From Tetraselmis striata (lineage: Eukaryota > Chlorophyta > Chlorodendrophyceae > Chlorodendrales > Chlorodendraceae): a DNA stretch of 64,000 nt. A program made the translations under genes and the position numbers. The notes under the pieces were generated by a model. It was not told the origin of the DNA. It was given only the letters and a program-made list of their open reading frames with translations, and made no database searches. The stretch is from positions 1-64,000 of the forward strand of contig VCJN01001269.1 in NCBI GenBank assembly GCA_006384855.1. Reading direction: 5' to 3'. Below are positions 35,288-45,533 of the stretch, one piece after another; the stretch's first letter is position 1, and every line of letters starts with the position of its first letter.

Positions 35288-37703
35288 CCCGCCAGCGGAG
35301 AGGCAGCCCGTGCTGTCGGCATCTCCCTTAGCAACGGTGCCGCCGCGGCGGCAGTGCTGCGGGTGAGCCCTTTTAGTGTTGCCGCTATCCACAAGCGGAT
35401 CAGATATACGAGGATCGCGGCGCGGCCAAGCCGCAGGCGGAGCGTTGTGCGCAAGATCACCGCTCGGAACCGTGTGTGCTGTAGCAACCACTGCGGAATC
35501 ACGGCGCACGGTTGTTCCCCTCGGGTGGGTAGCCAGATCTACGTCCATTATCTCCGCGCTGGCCATAAGCTGGGCGGGGTATGAAGCGGGTTCTGCGGGC
35601 AGCGGACTACCAATCTAGCCATTGGTCGCGGCGTCAGTAGATGGTGCAGGGGAGGGGTTTTCCGCGCCGGATCGCCGCAGCTCGGCGGCGCCTTGGCTCG
35701 ACTGGCCGCCACATGGCGGTTGCGCGCCTGCGGAGAGAGCCTCCTCGACCTCCGTGTGGTCCACCACGGGCGGGGCCGTTGCGGGATCGGTTGGGGAAGC
35801 GCCGGCGCTAGTAGGCGTCGGTGTTGGAGATCGTGCCATTTCATGTCGCCGGTTTTTCCCGCGGGAACCTTATGCGAGTAGCGAGTATAGTACTACTCGT
35901 AGTGATGTAGAAGGGTAGGTTGAAGCCGGAGAGGTTGACTCAGGCGAGGGTGAGGGGAAGATGACGACCCGGACATGCGGGGTTCGTAGTTAGGGAGTCC
36001 CGCTCATGTTGACGGCTCAAGTGCATCGTCGTTTGGAAGGCACGCCCGAAGGTGTGTCCTCTAAACGTCGATGCGTGGGGTCGGTACAACGGAGCACCCC
36101 ATCATTCGGCCTTGCTTGTCGACCACCGAGGTCTCGGCCTTCGCGTCAGCCTTGCCGGCGTCCTTGATGGTGTCCTTGGCAAAGGCAGCTCGTGGCGAGA
36201 GTGCCTCGCGCGCCGGGCGCGGTCTTAAAGTTGTCGCGGTTGCCGCCGCCGCCATTTTGATCGCGGTTGCTGCGCTGATGGATGGCCACCGCCGAAGCGC
36301 TGACAAGCCGACATTTTCGAGGCGCTCGCAATCCTCGCGTCCTACACGCGGTTCTTACTGTAGAGCTCCAGCAGCTCGGTGAACTAGAGTTGCCCCTACT
36401 TCTTGGTGCCATGACAAAGGTAGCGCTCGCCCACGCCGTGCAGGGTGAAGTAGGTGTCATCGTCGTTGTGCATTTGCATGTCCCAAGGCTTGCGAAGGTA
36501 GGCCAAGCGGAACCGATGCCCGTCGTCGACGGCCTCCATGCCATGGACGACGGCCTCAAGTCGCTGTCCGAACGCGGGCATAATCCCATCGGTGACGCAT
36601 GACGGAGCAGCTTGAGCAACTCGACGACCACACCGGTGGTGAAAGCTTCGTAGCACGTGGCGTGGTAGTACTAATCCGTTGCCGGCTGTAGACGAGGGTT
36701 ACCAAGCGGGTACTCGAGCACGCGGTCAAGGGCTTTAGGGAAAGAGCCCCGGGCCGTTGCACGCTGTCTTATGGCATGCCGTTCTCGAAACCGGGTAGAG
36801 CAGCAGCGAGGGCGGCTTACCAATTAAGGTAGTGATGGGGTTCGCTCGAGGGAGCGAAGAGCGCACGGACGAAGTTCTCATCATTACTACCGGCGCGAGG
36901 CCCGGAATGGCGTCCTCTTTGCCGGCGGCATAGGAGTCTCTTAGGTAGCAAAGAACCGGGAAGCTGCTCATGGGCGATGAGCCGCGTCATCCTCGCGTCG
37001 TCCCCCGCACGACGTTCCGCCTCGTTCGATGCGTTCTTGGTAAGAGCATATGTCTCAACGCCCTCGACAGCCGCCGCCGGCCAGCGTCGACCATCTTGCG
37101 GTCGGTGGGTGAGCCGCTGCCAAGCATGTCGAAGGGGTCGTCCGGGAGGGAATCGCGGGGAGAGAAGATTAAAGAGCCGTGGCTTGAGCTGGTCATGTAG
37201 TAGCAACGAGAGCGGCGGGGATGAAAGGTTTTGTACCGTTTCCGAGGGCATGAGCACTATGCACGGTCCGAAACCGCGAGTTAGTAGCGTTTTGCAACTA
37301 GCTAGGAGACCAGCACAAAACTAAGACAGTGGTCCCATCTAGCGGACGATGATGGTTTTATAGGATTCGGCGGGTACATGGGTGACCGATGATTTTGTCG
37401 AGTGCGGCATGCAACGTGCCGCAATACGGCATTAAGTCAAAAGCATATCGCCGTCGGCTGCCCATACATGTGTCCGATTGCTTTGTGGGCGCCACATCAA
37501 TTCGGCATAGCGGGCAGCATGTGTCGACATCTGCATACCCTAGGGTTGGACTATGGAAAGGAAATCCCAAGAACATCAGCAAGTCTCGAACTTTATAGCG
37601 CAGCAGTGAGTGTTGGACTTCATAGGCAGCGCTACTTTGAACTCAATGCATGGTTTATCGGACAGCATTGAGCAATTGAACATTGGGGGGCAGGGGCGTG
37701 CAT

Positions 37704-38513
37704 GTTACGCTCATGATTACGCTATGCTTAGGTTCAAATCCTGCGAGGCCCCTCGGTGGAAATATAACCGAGGCGGGGAAGTGGGGGGTTGGACGATGCA
37801 CATTTTTCTAGTACAAACCCTAATACAGTGGCTTACCGCGCGATCCGCATCCAAATAAAACGCGATGTACTCGCCCCGCGCGGGCGGGTTTTCCACGCGT
37901 AGGGGCCCGCTAGGCGCAGCCCAATAGCAGAATATGGGAGCGTGCTGATGGCCAGCCCTACCACATGCCCTGGACGATACTCTAGCGCAGGTGAACATAT
38001 GGACCGACCCGCTATCTCGGGAGCTGTACCCCTGCGCAGTACGGGCTGAAGCCGGGCTCTACCTAAGACGCATTAAATGCGGACATCAGTTGTAGGTGGG
38101 CTGGTTTTGGAGCAGGGCGTACTTGCAGTAGTGGCCGTTTCGTGGGAACCCCTCACTTGCTTGCATGCCGACGGCAGGGAGAGCACGCCTTTGTGAATGT
38201 GTTCCGCGATGGTAGAGCTATCTCTTGGCGTGCAGTCGTACACATAGGACGCATATACGTGTTGTATAAAATGTCGCGCCCTCGGGACATTGGGTTGTCA
38301 AATTCATGACTAGTAACCCTGAACAATGACACGCACACGTATGGCTTGTACAATGAGAGCTCTACAAACGCCACTTAGGACGCCCCCCACGTATGACGTC
38401 ATGTTCATCACGTATGGCACATGGAGGGGCGCGGCCGAAAACGAAGGCGAGGGCTGATAATGGGCCAATGGACAATTGATGCTTGTCAAGGGGTAAGACT
38501 TTTGTGGGCAGGT
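37704..38513. repeat. ~0.8-kb direct repeat, copy 1
   Basis: From GTTACGCTCAT to TTTTGTGGGCA this stretch recurs at 38866-39692 in the same orientation at roughly 95% identity. No coding content is recognised. The two copies flank only ~350 bp of unrelated sequence. They could be terminal repeats of a small internally deleted or non-autonomous element, or a plain segmental duplication. Confidence 0.85.
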
Positions 38514-38865
38514 GTTAGCCATCGTTTAGGCATGATTTGGGCATCTGCGTGCCCGGGTGCGTATGGGTGAGCTATCACCATGGAGGTCTTTCATATGATA
38601 CTCCGCGTGCCGCCATTTGCTTGGATGTGCCATGTTCGGCCATTTTCGCGAGGCTCCTTGTTGACCCTAAAGAGTGCAAAAACCTCTACAACGACCCCCT
38701 GGCTCGTAAGTTTTGCCATGGACGTATATCTGTCCATATCGCCATGTCAGCACTGGCGGCGCGCCGACGGTTGAGTGGTATAGTGGCGCATTTATATGAT
38801 ATAAATAACTTAGAATATTCATCAACGGCTTGAGATGTGATAGATGGCGGAGAGGGGGGGCCTGC

Positions 38866-39692
38866 CTGTTACGCTCATATATGATTCCGCTCGGCGCAGG
38901 TTTTCAAATCTTGCGGGCCCCCTCGGTGGAAATCTTGCGGGCCCCCTCGGTGGAAATGAGGGGGTAAGGGGGGCCGATGCACATTTTTCTAGTACAAACC
39001 CTAATACAGTGGCTTACCGCGCGACCCGCATCCAAATAAAACGCGATGTACTCGCCCCGCGCGGGCGGGTTTTCCACACGTAGGGGCCCGCTAGGCGTAG
39101 CCCAATAGCAGAATATGGGAGCGTGTTGATGGCTAGCCCTACCACATACTAAAATATGGACGATGCCCTAGCGCAGGTAAACATATGGACCGACCCGCTA
39201 TCTCGGGAGCTGTACCCCTGCGCAGTACGGGCTGAAGCCGGGCTCTACCTAAGGCGCATTGAATGCGGACACCAATTCTAGATGGGCTGGTTTTGGAGCA
39301 GGGCGTACTTGCAGTAGTGGCCGTTTCGTGGGAACCCCTCACTTGCTTGCATGCCGACGGCAGGGAGAGCACGCCTTTGTGAATGTGTTCCGCGATGGTA
39401 GAGCTATCTCTTGGCGTGCAGCCGTACACATAGAACGCATATACATGTTGTATAAAATGTCGCGCCCTCGGGACATTGGGTTGTCAAATTTATGACTCAC
39501 CCTGAACAATGACACACGCACACGTATGGCTTGTACAATGAGAGCACAACAAACGCCACTTAGGGCGGCCCCCACGCATGATGTCATGCTCACTTATGGC
39601 ACATGGAGGGGCGCGGCCGAAAACGAAGGCGAGGGCTGATAATGGGCCAATGGACAATTGATGCTTGTCAAGGGGTAAGGCTTTTGTGGGCA
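38866..39692. repeat. ~0.8-kb direct repeat, copy 2
   Basis: This is the second copy of the 37704-38513 repeat. It starts with a small internal duplication of CTTGCGGGCCCCCTCGGTGG (38913-38953). A LINE end sits just beyond its right edge. Confidence 0.85.
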
Positions 39693-39721
39693 TGTTATCC
39701 TTTATTATTTGGGTACTATCT

Positions 39722-40044
39722 TTTTTTTCCCGCCCCCGGGACAGGACTGGCACCAGTGAAACCCTTGCAGCGTCTCTACGACGGCCGTTTAGGCAGCAAT
39801 CCAGTTACGGAAAGCCCTGGGTAGGCGACGCTCCGTTATAGTCATGAAGCAAATTGCCGAAGCATTTCGCAAGACTAATTGGAGGCCAGTGACGGAATTT
39901 CCAACACTGTTGGATCACCGTCTAAAACACTGCCATCAAAATACCCGGCACTGACCACGAAAGGTCCGCCCTACCCGTTTGGGCGTCGGCCCATTCGAGT
40001 AATGCGAGTTGGGGCAAGCCCCAACCCGCGGAGCAAAGCATTTC
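39722..40044 (-). mobile_element. 5'-truncated LINE 3' end with 11-bp target-site duplication
   Basis: The reverse complement matches the 3' ends of the copies at 6597-7105 and 43340-44109, starting with the T8 tail at 39721-39728. GGGTACTATCT flanks it at 39711-39721 and 40045-40055. The last base of the left duplication overlaps the tail. The insertion is short and cleanly delimited, so it is probably fairly recent. Confidence 0.88.
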
Positions 40045-40055
40045 GGGTACTATCT

Positions 40056-41641
40056 ATACAGCAATCATCCGATCCGCGCGCGTATCGGTATCTCAGCGCA
40101 ATACCAGGAGCGACTACCTGTGACTACCTGTACCTGTACCCGAGGACAGCCGGCGCGGTACGATTTAATATACGAGTCCCCATAACGACCACTAATTCAT
40201 CTCCAAATTTAGCGAGATATATAGATAATAGTAGTTCTCTCCGGGGAGGAAGAATCGCACAATTCAGGTGTTTGGGTAAAAAACATCAATGGCCCGGAAA
40301 CTACGGAGTCTTGCTTGCGGTACAGACCAGCCGCTAACGACCATGTGGCGTTTAGGGTTTATAATCCTTACAGGGTAGCCGCCATATAATTCAAGGGTTG
40401 CAGCTCGCTGTTATTATTGACCACAGCAATAACAAGATTTATGTAGCACCGCCAGCGCGCAAACCCCGAGCAAAATCGGGCTCTGCGCTGTGTGCTACGC
40501 TTTACGAGGATTTTAATTTTCCTATCCGGCGGGATAACTGGATCAAAGGCCGGATCAAAGTCTGCTCGAACCTGATCAAATAAGGCGCCTATACTACTGT
40601 AATAAACGGCCAATAATTTTGGCCCGTTGGACAAAACACATCAGCGTTTTCTACTAGCATGGAACTACCTGCACTCTACTGAACCCATATCGATCCTCGA
40701 CTCTTCGACGGCAGCAATGCAATAATGCAGTCAGGAAAAAACGCGTTACGCACATCCGCGGCCGCGGGTTGCTCACCGCCCGTTTCGCGCAGCTTCATAT
40801 GTGATGCATCACACGCCCCCGGGGCCGCCGAGCTTATCCCCGCTGGCCAAGTCTTGCCCCGTGCTGCAAAAGACGGCATAGCCTGCGCCCGCCAGCCCAA
40901 CTCGTTACACCAGATAGCTAAGCAATTCCACTGGCCCAACGATAAGCCTTCTGGACAGCAACGACGCTAGTCTTGCGGGCTTCGATGAACTTGGCGCAGC
41001 AGCAGGCGTACCGGACGATGCCTCCGCCGGCGCCGCAGCACCAGCACCACGGTATCGTCTTATCCCGCCCTCACCCCGTCTCTCTCCCCCCTCCCGCCGC
41101 AGAGCCCACGCTCAACCCCAAAGACAGGCACTCACCTCGGTTCCCTTAGGATCAATTTGGAACCCCTCACATGCGCTCTCCTGCGTCGCGGGGCGAGCTT
41201 CCTGGGCCCGCAGCGGCGACTCACCGGTCACCGTCGTCGTCGCGGCCCTCGTACGGACATAGTCTCGTACGAGCGCAGTCACACTGTAGTACTCGTCGTA
41301 CGGGCAGCGGCTCCTCACTCCCCGCGGGGCCGCGAGCGCTCACCCCGTTGTGCCGTGGTTTCTCGCGCAGCGGGTGCTCGTCCTACCGACGCCCGGACCT
41401 GTCTCCTACCGACTTAGCAGGTCGCGGAGTCGCGCCGTACGGACGGCGCTACCAGCGGCTCGTCTGCGCGGCTTGGTCGCGCAACACGCGAACCGAGTGG
41501 CCGTTGTTTTTAATATTTCAGCGAATTTTTATCCAGATTCGGCCGCCCGTGTGGCCGTTGCGCAGCAGCCCCCCCGCCGCGTCCGCACACGCCGCAGCCA
41601 GCCGGTATCACCCCGTACTCGGCAGCTTCTCTGCTGCAGCT
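40056..41641. other. Intergenic sequence upstream of the LSD1-like gene
   Basis: No gene or repeat family is recognised. The promoter of the plus-strand zinc-finger gene should lie in its right part. The long plus-strand ORF opening at 41171 is in the LSD1 frame by chance for part of its length, but its upstream half has no domain features. Confidence 0.4.
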
Positions 41642-41772
41642 ATGGCGAAACTCGTCGGCTACCGGCACAGACTTGGTCTAGCGCCGGTCTTGCCCCCCCC
41701 CCCCCCCCCGGGGGGCGGCTGTTGGGGGGAAACCCCCAGGAGCGGGGAAATCAGGTTGTGGGTTTTGCTGAG

Positions 41773-41806
<34 letters not shown>

Positions 41807-42439
41807 CCCCCCGGCAACCGGTGTGTCCTCTCCACCCCTTCGAACCGCGCAGTGTACCAGAATCAAATTGTGTGCACCGGCTGCCAGACGTTGCTGATGT
41901 ACCCGCAGGGCGCCTCTAATGTGCGCTGCTCGCGGTGCCACCACATTACAGCCGTCACGCAGGGAGGTGAGCGCCGCACCGCACCGCACAGCGCACGCCC
42001 CGCCGACAGCATCCCCTTCCTGCGGTGCCGCTGCTATCGCACGAGCTGGGCTGGGCTGGGCTGGTGGCGGCGAGAGGGGCTGACACAGCGCTACGGCCGG
42101 TGCGGCAGGCCCAGAGATGGCGCAGCTGGTGTGCAGCGGGTGCCGGGTGCTGCTGATGTACCCGCGTGGCGCCGGCAGCGTGCAGTGCTCCTGCTGCAGC
42201 ACCATCAACTCCGCCGCGGTGCAGACCACGTCCAGCCAGCTGGGCCACGTCGTGTGCGGCGGCTGCACCGTCACGCTGATGTACGCGCTGGGGGCCCAGT
42301 CGGTCAAATGCGCGCTGTGCAACTTTGTGACCGGCGTGCCGCCGCCGCCGCCGATGTACCAGCAAGGTGCCGCCCCACCCCTTCCCCCACCCCAGATTGG
42401 AGCCACAGCCGGCACAGAGATCCGTAGAGAGGGATTTTG

Positions 42440-42471
<32 letters not shown>

Positions 42472-42835
42472 TCATGAAGCCATTGCTGCGATAAACATTG
42501 GATCCGCGCGTGGATGAAAGTGGGCGATTTCGCGACATGCCTGGCGTGACACAGTAAGACATTAGCAGGAAGAAACGCGTAGTGGGGGCAAGGCTCTTGA
42601 TGCCCCCCCCCCTGTCTCCCTGAGCGCCCGTTTCCCTCCCTGCCTGCTCTTCCTGCTGACGATCATTGCGCCGCTGTGCCGCGCAGTGGGCCCCTCCACC
42701 AGCGCGGCGCCCTCGCCGGCGCCCACCGTGAAGGTGCTGACGAACGCGGTGGTGGTGGAGAACCCGTCCACGCTGGACGAAAACGGCAACGAGGTGCCGA
42801 GCATATCGGTCGGGGTGCAGAAGATGGGCGGCTGA
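41642..42835 (+). CDS. LSD1/LOL-type zinc-finger protein, three zf-LSD1 fingers
   Basis: Supported exons: (5' part)-41853-41966, 42115-42366 and 42687-42835 (TGA), with phases 1 and 1 closing. Three fingers follow the plant LSD1 pattern CxxC-x(4)-LMYP-x-GA-x(3)-C-x-x-[41 protein letters not shown] and [21 protein letters not shown] Pro run follows, then a tail with [13 protein letters not shown] and [11 protein letters not shown]. That tail matches the conserved VVVENPMSVDESGKLV end of Arabidopsis LSD1. LSD1/LOL proteins are plant-lineage zinc-finger proteins that restrain superoxide-triggered cell death and act with bZIP factors and metacaspase; the algal role is unknown. The 5' end is unsure. 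ATG 41642 is in frame and could join across the C-rich intron, or the reading could run on unspliced. Confidence 0.85.
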
Positions 42836-43029
42836 TGCGACCCCCACCCCCAAACCCTGGCGCATAGGTAGAGCAGCGGCATTGCGGTCGCGCATGCTGA
42901 CCTCCAAGCAGGCAGGCGGAGCAGCCAGGGGCTGCCTCGCCACCCCCCCCCCCCCTCCCCCCATTCTCCCCTCCTCCTCCTCCCCGCAGCAGCGCGCGTC
43001 GCCGCCGGCGCGTTCACCGCGCCCGCATA

Positions 43030-43034
43030 TGTAA
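43030..43034 (+). promoter_or_regulatory. Candidate polyadenylation signal TGTAA
   Basis: TGTAA lies ~195 nt after the stop of the LSD1-like gene, within usual 3'-UTR range for volvocalean algae. It may be a chance occurrence. Confidence 0.3.
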
Positions 43035-43339
43035 CTAGTTGAGCTCCCGGAAGCGCTCCTGATGCTCTGCTGGGAGGGGGGGGCTCCCTGTCAGGAGACT
43101 TTGGGGCCTTAGGTTCGGATTTAGGGCAAGATTGAACCCCTCCTGAACAGACCGGCTAGCTAGGGCGAAAGTAGGGCTAGCTAAGTGGGGCGCACCTTCC
43201 ACTTGAGTGGAGGTCACTAGCCGCGCGTGATGCCGCTTAAGTAGTGAAGGCATCGGTGTGGGCGCGTTATTAGGCATCGTCGGCATCGTTAGCAACGTAC
43301 TTCAACCATTGGTATATGTGTCCAGGCGTCTTATGCGTC

Positions 43340-44109
43340 AAACCCGTTGCCACAGTACAGTGTGGGTATCCCCGCGGGGGTTGTGGCCGGGTTGCACATT
43401 ATGATACAATTACGCACCCGAGTATTTCCCACTGCCCGCCGATTGGCCCGGATTCATACCATGCCTGAGCGGTTCCTGGAACACTGCCCTACATGTGGCG
43501 GAGGTGAATCTGAGACTATCGAACATATGTTGGTGGAGTGCCCGCAATAGGGGTATCACCGTCATAATTTTGGGTTGTTAGTCCCGGAGTTGCCGGATTT
43601 TATTAGTAGTCTGGTTAATATTGTGTCAACACCTGAGGACTTAACTGCCTTTTTTGGGGGCAGGGTCCCTCCCTCCCATCACAGCGCCCTGGAGTTTGCC
43701 GCCGGGAATGGGAAATGTTTCCAGCTATGGCGTCGGGCCCTCCCTCACATGGCCTTTCTTTTTTCACATGTATCGCACTCCCGAAATGCTTTGCTCCGCG
43801 GGTTGGGGCTTGCCCCAACTCGCATTACTCGAATGGGCCGACGCCCTAACGGGCAGGGCGGACCTTTCGTGGTCAGTGCCGGGTATTTTGATGGCAGTGT
43901 TTTAGACGGTGATGCAACAGTGTTGGAATTCTATCACTGGCCTCTAATTAGTCTTGCAGAATGCTTCGGCAATTTGCTTGATGACTACAACGGAGCGTCG
44001 CCTACCCAGGGCTTTCCGTAACAACTGGATTGCTGCCTTAACGGCCGTCGTAGAGACACTGCACGAGTTTCACTGGTGCCAATCCTGTCCCGGGGACGGG
44101 GGGAAAAAA
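43340..44109 (+). mobile_element. LINE (non-LTR retrotransposon) 3' end, longest copy
   Basis: The 5' part (43347-43550) encodes a segment with TRVFPTARRLARIHTMPERF followed by CPTCGGGESETIEHMLVEC. This is the C-P-x-C...E-x-x-x-H-x-L-x-x-C zinc knuckle at the end of many LINE reverse transcriptases. The rest is the 3' UTR shared with copies at 6597-7105, 39722-40044 and 62180-62328. It ends in TGTCCCGGGGACGGG plus an A6 tail. The left boundary is uncertain and no target-site duplication was found for this copy. The coding part is only the extreme C-terminus, so it cannot move by itself. Confidence 0.85.
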
Positions 44110-44252
44110 CGAGCGACCCGCACTGCAAACTAACTGTGGGTCAGCAAATAATCACTTGCCTTTAACCCCCCTCCTGGGGGAAAAAACGAGCGACCCGCAC
44201 TGCAAACTAACTGTGGGTCAGCAAATAATCACTTGCCTTTAACCCCCCTCCT
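44099..44252. repeat. Exact 77-bp tandem duplication at the LINE tail
   Basis: Copy 1 (44099-44175) and copy 2 (44176-44252) appear identical. Each starts with GGGGGAAAAAACGAGCG, the LINE tail plus flank, and ends with CCCCCCTCCT. The duplication thus includes the A-tail of the LINE and the next ~65 bp. Confidence 0.92.
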
Positions 44253-45533
44253 CTGGGCGGCGTGGGCAGCGATAGTGACCGACCGTTCACCATGGAGTGC
44301 AGCAGCCCTATAGCCTGAGAAGGCCCAACCCCCCATGCACGCTGGGCGGATTAGGGTTAGTAGAACCCCTTCCCTAGGGCATAGACAGCCCTAACTAAAC
44401 CGCGACTGCTCAGCAGTACTTATTAGGCAGTCGGAAGTACTCGCATCAGCTTATCCTCAAAGAGGAATGACGGACCAAGCCCTCTCCCGTGACAATTACG
44501 ACGTCTATATACCGTACAAACACAAACAGTATGCAGATTAACAACGTTGTTGACCCCCGCCCAGAGGGGGAAAAAATGGGGCAATGATTCAAGATTGAGC
44601 ACGAATACATCAGCACGAATGCATCAGCACGAGAAACATCGAATACATCGAGTATTCCGACGTGAAGGTGCAAAACAATGAACTTTTTGGGCCCCGCGGA
44701 CCGTGTATGTAATCTACGGTGGGCTACGAGTACGTGTGCGATGTGTATCCGAGGTAACGACGAGTATACATATAAGATATCACACCGTTGTTATACATAT
44801 AAGATATCACACCACCGATGTCTTTCCCTTTTGGTCGTTCCTTGGCTTCAGTGCTTCCCTTGACCCTTTGGTTCCTAGCAGCTTGGCGACATCGTGGTTC
44901 CCTTGGCTCTTCCTTGGTTCTTGGCTCCCTGGCCTTCTGCTTGACCTTGGTTTCAGGCTTATGTCTCTCTTTTGCTGGCAACCTTTTATAGTTGCTTTTA
45001 GTTCTGTTTGTAGTGCGCATCTGTTTCTAAGCACTGATGTAAAAGACTTCATATCACACCGCTGCGTGGGAAGCGTTGTGTTTTAGAGACGAATGTCGCC
45101 TCGTTCCCCCCCCTCCCCCCCCCCCCCCCCCCCCCCCCCGGGTGGGGGGGGCTGCCTCGTCCTGCAAAAAGAAAGAGACAAAAAAACGCAGCTGCAATGC
45201 ATCGGAATACGCCAGGGGAATGCCTGGTGACACGCTGGGTGGCAACGCAATTCACTGCTCTCGGGAGCCACGCATGCCGTTCACCAAATGCCTTGCGGTG
45301 CCCTACATGACAGCTGAAGGCGCTACGTCAGCTTGGGGTGACCTAGTTACCACCACCAAACCCTACAGAAACCTAATCCATCTGCCTACTAAGACAGCCC
45401 AATGGATAGCCTACTCTGCCACCACCCGGGGGTTTGACGGGCAGGGGTAAGCAAGGAGGGGGCGCGGCCCCCTTCAAGGCCCCGGTGGCGGCTGCCTGTC
45501 GCAGCGGCCGCCCGCCCGCTCGACTCATGCGCG
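44253..45533. other. Intergenic sequence with a short local duplication
   Basis: No gene is recognised. A ~27-bp unit containing ATACATATAAGATATCACAC is repeated at 44767-44816. A C run (45105-45139) interrupts the right part. The right edge is the 3' flank of the minus-strand F-box/LRR gene. Confidence 0.45.

Larger units (their letters stand above)
29575..37590 (-). mobile_element. Decayed tyrosine-recombinase retroelement (DIRS kin, Pat/Ngaro-type layout)
   Basis: A ~280-310-bp sequence at 29700-29970 recurs in direct orientation at 37285-37590 (shared blocks include GCGGACGATGATGG and GATTGCTTTGTGGGCGCC). A shorter block, TCAAAGGGAGGTA, lies on both sides of the left copy (about 29578 and 29972). 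Read on the minus strand this gives A1 - interior - B1 - A2 - B2, the split-direct-repeat layout of Pat/Ngaro elements. Near the left end the minus strand encodes parts resembling a tyrosine recombinase C-terminus (IRWWDGG followed by INNDYIGL). No reverse transcriptase could be recognised with confidence. The interior is broken many times and the repeat copies differ by roughly 15-20% by eye, so it looks old and inactive. Confidence 0.55.

Noticed and set aside
41171-42427. 418-aa plus-strand ORF spanning the first zinc finger
   Set aside because: It contains the first finger but runs through an intron with C runs and past the splice donor at 41966 in the wrong frame for the later fingers. 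Only the exon part was used.
41678-42964. 428-aa minus-strand ORF
   Set aside because: Antisense shadow of the LSD1-like gene, reading through C/G runs and GC-rich exons without domain features.
44767-44816. CRISPR-like repeats
   Set aside because: Only two copies of a ~27-bp unit with no spacer regularity, in a eukaryotic context. It is a local duplication.
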